Assembly (NCBI GenBank): GCA_949128115.1
Contig: OX421964.1
Span: forward strand, 31,798,177 to 31,862,176
Length of the DNA: 64,000 nucleotides
From: Anaspis maculata
Taxonomy: Eukaryota; Arthropoda; Insecta; Coleoptera; Scraptiidae
Direction of reading: 5' to 3'
Shown: one piece after another, positions 59,701 to 64,000 of the stretch
Layout of the letters: each line of letters opens with the position of its first letter
How positions within the stretch are numbered: the first letter of the stretch is position 1
Made by a program: the position numbers and the translations under genes
Notes under the pieces: model-generated
The model's database searches: none
What the model saw: only the letters and a program-made list of their open reading frames with translations
What the model was told of the DNA's origin: nothing

Positions 59701-61160
59701 AGCTTGTGGTGTGGTTAGTTAGCGCGTTCGACTGACACTCCAGAGGTCGCGGGTTCGATCTCCGCCGGGGACGGATTTTCGGCCTCGAAAACAAGCTCCT
59801 TGGTTTAGTTGGAATGCTTGCTAAATGCAAGACGCGCCGTGTGTCGCATAGCACGTAAAATACGAACGATGGTGCCGACCCCATGCGATGTTGGTGGTAG
59901 TTAAAAATCCCTACCCTGTGTTGGAACACACAGGGGTTCGGCAAAATTTCCGGTATAGTGGAGGAAAGCATTCACCGGCGTCGGTGTTAGGCCTCGTTGC
60001 GGAAATAGGCCGACGTTAAATAAACGAATAAAAAAAAAAATATTGAGGTATCCAGAAGTTCCTAATGAAATACATGAAGCAGATTTTTTTTGAAATTGAC
60101 AAGTGGGATTTTTGCAAAGAACGCCTCGATTGCCAAGAACAAAAAACAAATGGACCGATAGCCTGTTATAGAACTTCTTTCAACTATGGGGTCATGCCAT
60201 GGACCTGGGTCATGCAAATAAAACGTGAAAACACCAAAAAAAAGCTGCCGTTTGTAGTAACAACGCACACCAGATCAAAAATACCTTGTGTTTGTATTGG
60301 TCCAGTTTTCTCAAGATTTGACGAAATCTTATAGCTAAAATTACGCTGACAATGCTTATAAAGACATCTCCTATGGTGCTTACGATAAATGTTGATAATA
60401 TAGGTAGCTGTAAACAGCAAAAGTTGAAAGTATAGATAACAGAAAAAAGTAAAATTACAGTAACAGCAATATATATCGAGATGTGATATGGGATATATGT
60501 GAATATTTCTGGGAGGCCTTCCTCATTTATTTGAGTCATTGTAGTATTTCCGCCATGCTTTGTCGAAATCTCCACATTGTTTACAAGATGTGCTAAGAGG
60601 TATTCTCCTAAAATGTTAGTATCAAACTGAAATTATCTGAAAATATTAGCAAAAGTATAGGACCTCCGGGAATAAACATGTAAACCAAAAGCAGCAAGTT
60701 TACTTTCAGCCAGAGGTGTTTGGGAGCTCCGTAAGTATCGTCTAACTGAACGTCGATTGAAGTCCATATTTTAATTAAACCAGGCCAATTCTGGGCTAAA
60801 TAAAAATAAATCAATAGTCCGTAAACAGACATCACGAAATAATAATTGCGACCTAAAATGTGAAGTCTTTTCAACAAAATTCAAGGTTTAGTATTCAAAC
60901 CTACCAACAGTGTCGTAATTTATGACAGTTCTTAGAGTGTGATGAATGTTAGCAAGAAGGAGTGCAGATATAATTATGAAGATGTAAACCCAATAGCTAA
61001 CAATCAAGGATTTACACTTGAACTGCACTTTTTTTGGATCTTTATTTAGAATTCCTTGAACTGGAAAAAGGCCGACAAGTTTCATCAAAAGAAGCAGGAT
61101 TTTTAGAGAGCTATGAGTTATTGGCTTGTGAGGTTTAGGAGTTTTCATTTTTATAGCCAT
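56791..61160 (-). CDS. Gustatory receptor GR-G, divergent sugar-receptor clade member
   Basis: Seven-exon receptor: 61160-60905, 60852-60664, 60607-60285, 59378-59224, 58057-57889, 57353-57267 and 56880-56791, giving 422 residues in frame. Motifs are LLMKLVGLFPVQGILNKD, LAQNWPGLIKIW, GDVFISIVSVILAIRFRQI, WIKLREDYNNLGVLSS, ITFYSFAFRIVRLVAVYFF, LFKATRGLILN and GTIVTYELIFVQ. The pattern of exons 4 and 5, split after the LFN block, matches GR-A. The gene is more diverged than its neighbours (for example YTFNFCCLQL where others have FSWTF). The donor of exon 2 (GTCCTA) is weak. Introns hold two foldbacks and a SINE. At first sight it looks like two broken halves, but the connecting exons are present. 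Confidence 0.82.
57400..57853. mobile_element. Foldback element with TACAGGCTGTTCCGAAC termini in a GR-G intron
   Basis: It starts TACAGGCTGTTCCGAACC and ends GGTTCGGAACACCCTGTA. Inner arms pair GAAAAATATTGA with TCAATATTTTTC and GGGGGACTTTAACCCCC with a similar inverse. It is 454 bp long. Its terminal bases resemble the 21091 and 55164 family. Confidence 0.82.
58193..58937. mobile_element. Foldback element with GGGGCGCGATTCTCG ends in a GR-G intron
   Basis: GGGGCGCGATTCTCGAAATCG at the left pairs with CGATGTCGAGAATCGGGCCCC at the right. Inner ends pair CGTATACGAA with TTCGTATACG. It is about 745 bp long. A truncated related end (GGGTACGATTCTCGAG) lies just outside at about 58154. A short + strand peptide-like frame beyond the right end (KAAINRTNEKFKRKCCFY, about 58975-59030) is unexplained. 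Confidence 0.7.
59700..60040 (+). mobile_element. tRNA-derived SINE with A-rich tail
   Basis: Box A (TGGTGTGGTTAGTTAGCGCG, from about 59707) and box B (GGGTTCGATCTCC, about 59750) have the spacing of a tRNA promoter. A tRNA-unrelated body follows, ending in an A-tract at 60031-60040. The 340-bp length, promoter and tail fit a SINE. It lies in GR-G intron 3, antisense to the gene. Confidence 0.83.
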
Positions 61161-61577
61161 TGCTGTTTGGGAACGGTATTTTTGAATAGTGTTCTTATAA
61201 TAGTGAAACGGTTCAATTAAATATGAACTACTGGTTTGTATATCAATCCATTTAGTTTTGACTTAATGGATTCCCTGAATGTAATATACAAAGCAGGTAC
61301 TTAAGAACTACTACTTCTGCCATCAATGCAATTAGGGGAAAAACAAAAGTTTGTAGTAAAAATGATCAAGGTATAATATAATGAATATAAATTGTACATC
61401 AGTCTACTTTGATCACATCGTAAACAAAGAGCTTTTTAGAGTAGCTTACAAACGACAATCCCATTAACAAACTACTCAAATTAAAAAGCATTCTTGTTAC
61501 CTACACATACAATGAGAAGGTTACAACTTGGTCCACACAACGCTTAAAAAAGTTGAAATGAAAAAAAAAAAACAGTA
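61161..61577. other. Spacer between PDE12-like gene and GR-G; no gene seen
   Basis: AT-rich DNA between the start of GR-G and the 3' end of the PDE12-like gene, both on the - strand. It should contain the GR-G promoter and the PDE12 3' UTR. I see no distinct element. Confidence 0.6.
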
Positions 61578-62813
61578 CTATAAGGTTTGATCTACTTCAA
61601 GGTCGACGATTAAAGCTATATGATCTGATGGATACACCTTATTGGGCAACCCTTCGTGCTGCTCCAGCTCCTCGTCTGTGGGAAACGGCACCACTTTTTT
61701 TACTTTCATCTTGGAAGTTTCGATAAAAATATAATCCAAGCAATCCTTGAAAGACGGTGTGTAGTTTGTAAATTTCGGTTCACCACAGGCACTGATCAAT
61801 TTGAGCGGATTGTTCACATCTAATTTGCCTGAAACTGTTCAAAACTTTAGTCACACAAGGCCTGCTACGAGCTGACTCAACTTACTCTTCTGAAGCACCT
61901 CGCTGTTTGTGTCGACGCTTCCTGTCGTCATGTATTTGTAAACAGTCGAGGAAGGCGTAAAATTGAAATCACCGCAAAAGATCAAGCTAGTGTTACCAAC
62001 CTGAAGCAATAACAAAAATTACTAAAACCAACTATACAAAAAAAAAGTAAAAAGGGACAGATTGTTAGTCATTTCACGCTGTCAAGGTTTGAGAAGTTTC
62101 ACTTCTAAAACTGAAACTTACTTGTGAATATTGGTTTTTTAACGCATCAAGGCACAAGGTAGCCATGTGAACTTGCACTAACCGGACGTGCTCGGCGTCT
62201 GGATGATAAAACAAATGAGTGTTGGCGACAATAACGAAATGCTTCCGCGACTCGATCGTTTCTTTCAGCACTACGACCTGAAGTGAAGTCGCCTGTTTCT
62301 TGAAATAATCTCTGAAATCGGTATTCTTCTTGAAAGAGTTCCAGAGGTCCTTGAACAGAGGATTCGTATCGATTTCCACGCTGTACACGAGCTGGTCGTT
62401 GCAAACTTTCCTGCAGGAACACTTTCATTATTTTTCACTATCGCGCACAACAACAAAAATCATCAAATTACTTGAATCGTCCAAGGTTGTAGAACATGGC
62501 CAAGCCTTCTGGAATCTTGTCACCTTTTTTGTGGAAGTGTCCAGCATAACCGTTGTCTTTGAGGAACGGCAAGTAGCAACTTTTATAGACTTCAGCATCT
62601 ACTTCTTGTAGACACATAATGTCAGCGTGATACCCTGAAAATCTCAAGTTTTTTTATACCTATGTTGAAGGATTTGAAAACGCACCTGCGAGTTCCAGGA
62701 CAGTCAATTTCTTCCTATAGTCCACAGATAAAAACTTTGGCGGGCAGTAAACGAACTGGTCGTCATTATGCGTGTATCTTTGGGATAGTACGTTGTAAGA
62801 CACCACTCTTAAT
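61578..62813 (-). CDS. PDE12: PDE12-like 2',5'-phosphodiesterase, nuclease domain (5' partial)
   Basis: Exons in coding order: 62813-62686, 62634-62472, 62410-62122, 62000-61886 and 61828-61578, in frame, about 315 codons with a stop at 61578-61580. The protein is an exonuclease/endonuclease/phosphatase-fold enzyme. PDE12 degrades 2-5A and trims poly(A) on mitochondrial RNAs. Conserved motifs in order are VVSYNVLSQRY, LQEVDAEVY (catalytic Glu), EGLAMFY, ANTHLFYHP, CGDFNFTPSS, SACGEPKFTNY, CLDYIFIE and PSDHIALIVDL (catalytic Asp-His). The acceptor before the first listed exon (ATTCGACAG) shows more coding sequence upstream. The N-terminal beta-sandwich and targeting region were not recognised in 62814-64000. 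An angel/CCR4-type relative is less likely, because DYIFI and SACGEP match PDE12. Confidence 0.9.
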
Positions 62814-64000
62814 CTGTCGAATACAGATTGATAATAATTTAATGAAAAATTAAAATATGATTGCGGTAGAAAAAGAAAACATAATAATATGGTGGTGACC
62901 ACCATTGAAAAATATCAACAAAAAAAACTACTTAATCGAATGTGGAGCACTAATAACAAGGCTTCTTTTCGGTAAAATTCAAGTGTCTCAAAATCTACCA
63001 TGAAAGTGGCTACTTTGACGAACGATTTCAAATCTACCGAGCTTTATGGTAGCCTTTCATTGAGCATCAAATGCTGCAGCTTTTCTAGCTGCAGAGTTCT
63101 GATTGGAATTTACGCCTGCCATTGCTGTCAATAACCAACATGTGACCAATGAGATCTCGGCAGCTAAAAAAGCTGCAGCATTTGATGCTCAATGTAAGAC
63201 CACCATTGGGCTTCCAAGGCCAGGAACACGAAGAAAAAAAAAAGCTTCAAGGCTAGGCCCCATCTGCGATATCGCAGAATTGAAATAAAACTATTTCCCG
63301 CCATTATTTCCAACTTTCTGCGACTAGCCGCAAGATCAGCTGTCATCTGTCATCAAGTTTGTCATTTTAGCACCCATTTTCAGACACGGGTTTTGAGAAT
63401 GGAGGAACTAGATTTTTGTTTCTCAACAGCATCCCTTGTACGAATTACGAGATATGCTATATGCACCCTATTTCCCTATTATTCATGCCGTCTTTGAAAT
63501 ATCGGTTGTATCCAATATTTAGGGACCTTTCGCGGTTTTTTCATGCGTCGTGCCCGTACTACTCATAGGTCGAAGGTAAATACCACATACGAAGAATTCA
63601 ACAGATAACTCCTAGTTTTACATAATGATCGTTTCTCCTCGTGTGATACCTACTCACGATCGAACCCACAGAATATCGAACCTTTGATACGAACACTGCA
63701 AACTCACTCTGGTTTGACGTCATGCACTGTTTTGGTTTGGCTACTTTGACTTGACGTATCATATTTAGGTTTTTTCTTTCTTTCTATTTCTCGCCAACAA
63801 AGAGCAACAAAATAACAACGAATCAGACGTACAATACATGATACGAACAATAATTATGCATCTGTTGAATATGGAGTGGGTAAATAAATTGCAAGCATCT
63901 GATTATACCGAATCCGCAAAGATGAAAACACGGAAGGGAAAAACACACATGAACTTGATACGTTTGGTTTTTCTTCCGTTCCGGATATGAACAATAAAGT
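62814..64000. other. Right flank; no gene identified
   Basis: This stretch should be PDE12 intron or 5' region. It holds a hairpin at 63058-63193 and AT-rich DNA. No frame resembles the missing PDE12 N-terminus. Confidence 0.5.
63058..63193. repeat. Hairpin repeat
   Basis: CATTGAGCATCAAATGCTGCAGC at the left pairs with GCTGCAGCATTTGATGCTCAATG at the right. Inner bases AGCTGC and GCAGCT extend the pairing. The stem is about 38 bp with a loop of about 55 bases. Confidence 0.85.

Noticed and set aside
59700..59780. A true tRNA gene at the SINE head
   Set aside because: Boxes A and B are present, but no acceptor stem pairs and an A-tailed body follows, so it is a SINE.
56791..61160. Two broken receptor fragments (5' half at 60285-61160 and 3' half at 56791-58057) as pseudogenes
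   Set aside because: The missing middle exon (59224-59378, with WIKLREDY) and the small exon 57267-57353 (ATRGLIL) were found with proper splice sites and phases, so one complete gene is the better reading.
1..64000. CRISPR arrays, operons, rRNA genes
   Set aside because: Nothing with regular spaced repeats of CRISPR type, no ribosomal RNA sequence and only eukaryotic gene structure was seen.

Overview
This window looks like nuclear DNA from an insect. It has multi-exon genes with GT-AG introns, a cluster of insect sugar-type gustatory receptors, Ty3/gypsy LTR retrotransposons, tRNA-derived SINE-like sequences and very many inverted-repeat (foldback/MITE-like) elements. Short TAGGTAGGTACC-type motifs recur in AT-rich non-coding DNA. 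I cannot fix the insect order from the sequence alone.

Layout. Positions 1-16325 carry most of an ELYS/AHCTF1 nucleoporin gene on the + strand. Its first exons lie off the left edge, and its C-terminal tail is unusually long, repetitive and low in complexity. From 16.7 to 61.2 kb there are seven sugar-receptor-like gustatory receptor genes, called GR-A to GR-G here: A, B, D, E and F on +, C and G on -. All end in an exon encoding GAIVTYE or a close variant and share most intron positions, so they are tandem paralogs. At the right edge, on the - strand, lies the nuclease domain of a PDE12-like 2',5'-phosphodiesterase; its N-terminal part was not found.

The space between and inside the receptor genes is full of mobile DNA. 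A degraded gypsy element with short LTRs lies at 33.7-38.4 kb, and a 2.2-kb foldback sits between its integrase end and its 3' LTR. A set of nested palindromes follows at 38.6-41.2 kb. A second gypsy copy (about 44.4-48.8 kb) sits in an intron of GR-E and itself carries a 1.2-kb hAT-like insertion with a perfect 8-bp target duplication. Many further inverted repeats, from about 100 bp to 1.5 kb, lie in introns and spacers; several have termini of the TACAGGGTG type.

How the parts relate. ELYS (nuclear pore and chromatin), the receptors (sugar taste) and PDE12 (mitochondrial RNA metabolism) are not known to work together. The receptors form a functional family and would be expected in gustatory neurons. 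No operon, CRISPR array or typical bacterial feature is present. The most unusual aspect is the density and nesting of long palindromes around a receptor array; possible roles in hairpin-RNA production or in driving rearrangement are inference only.
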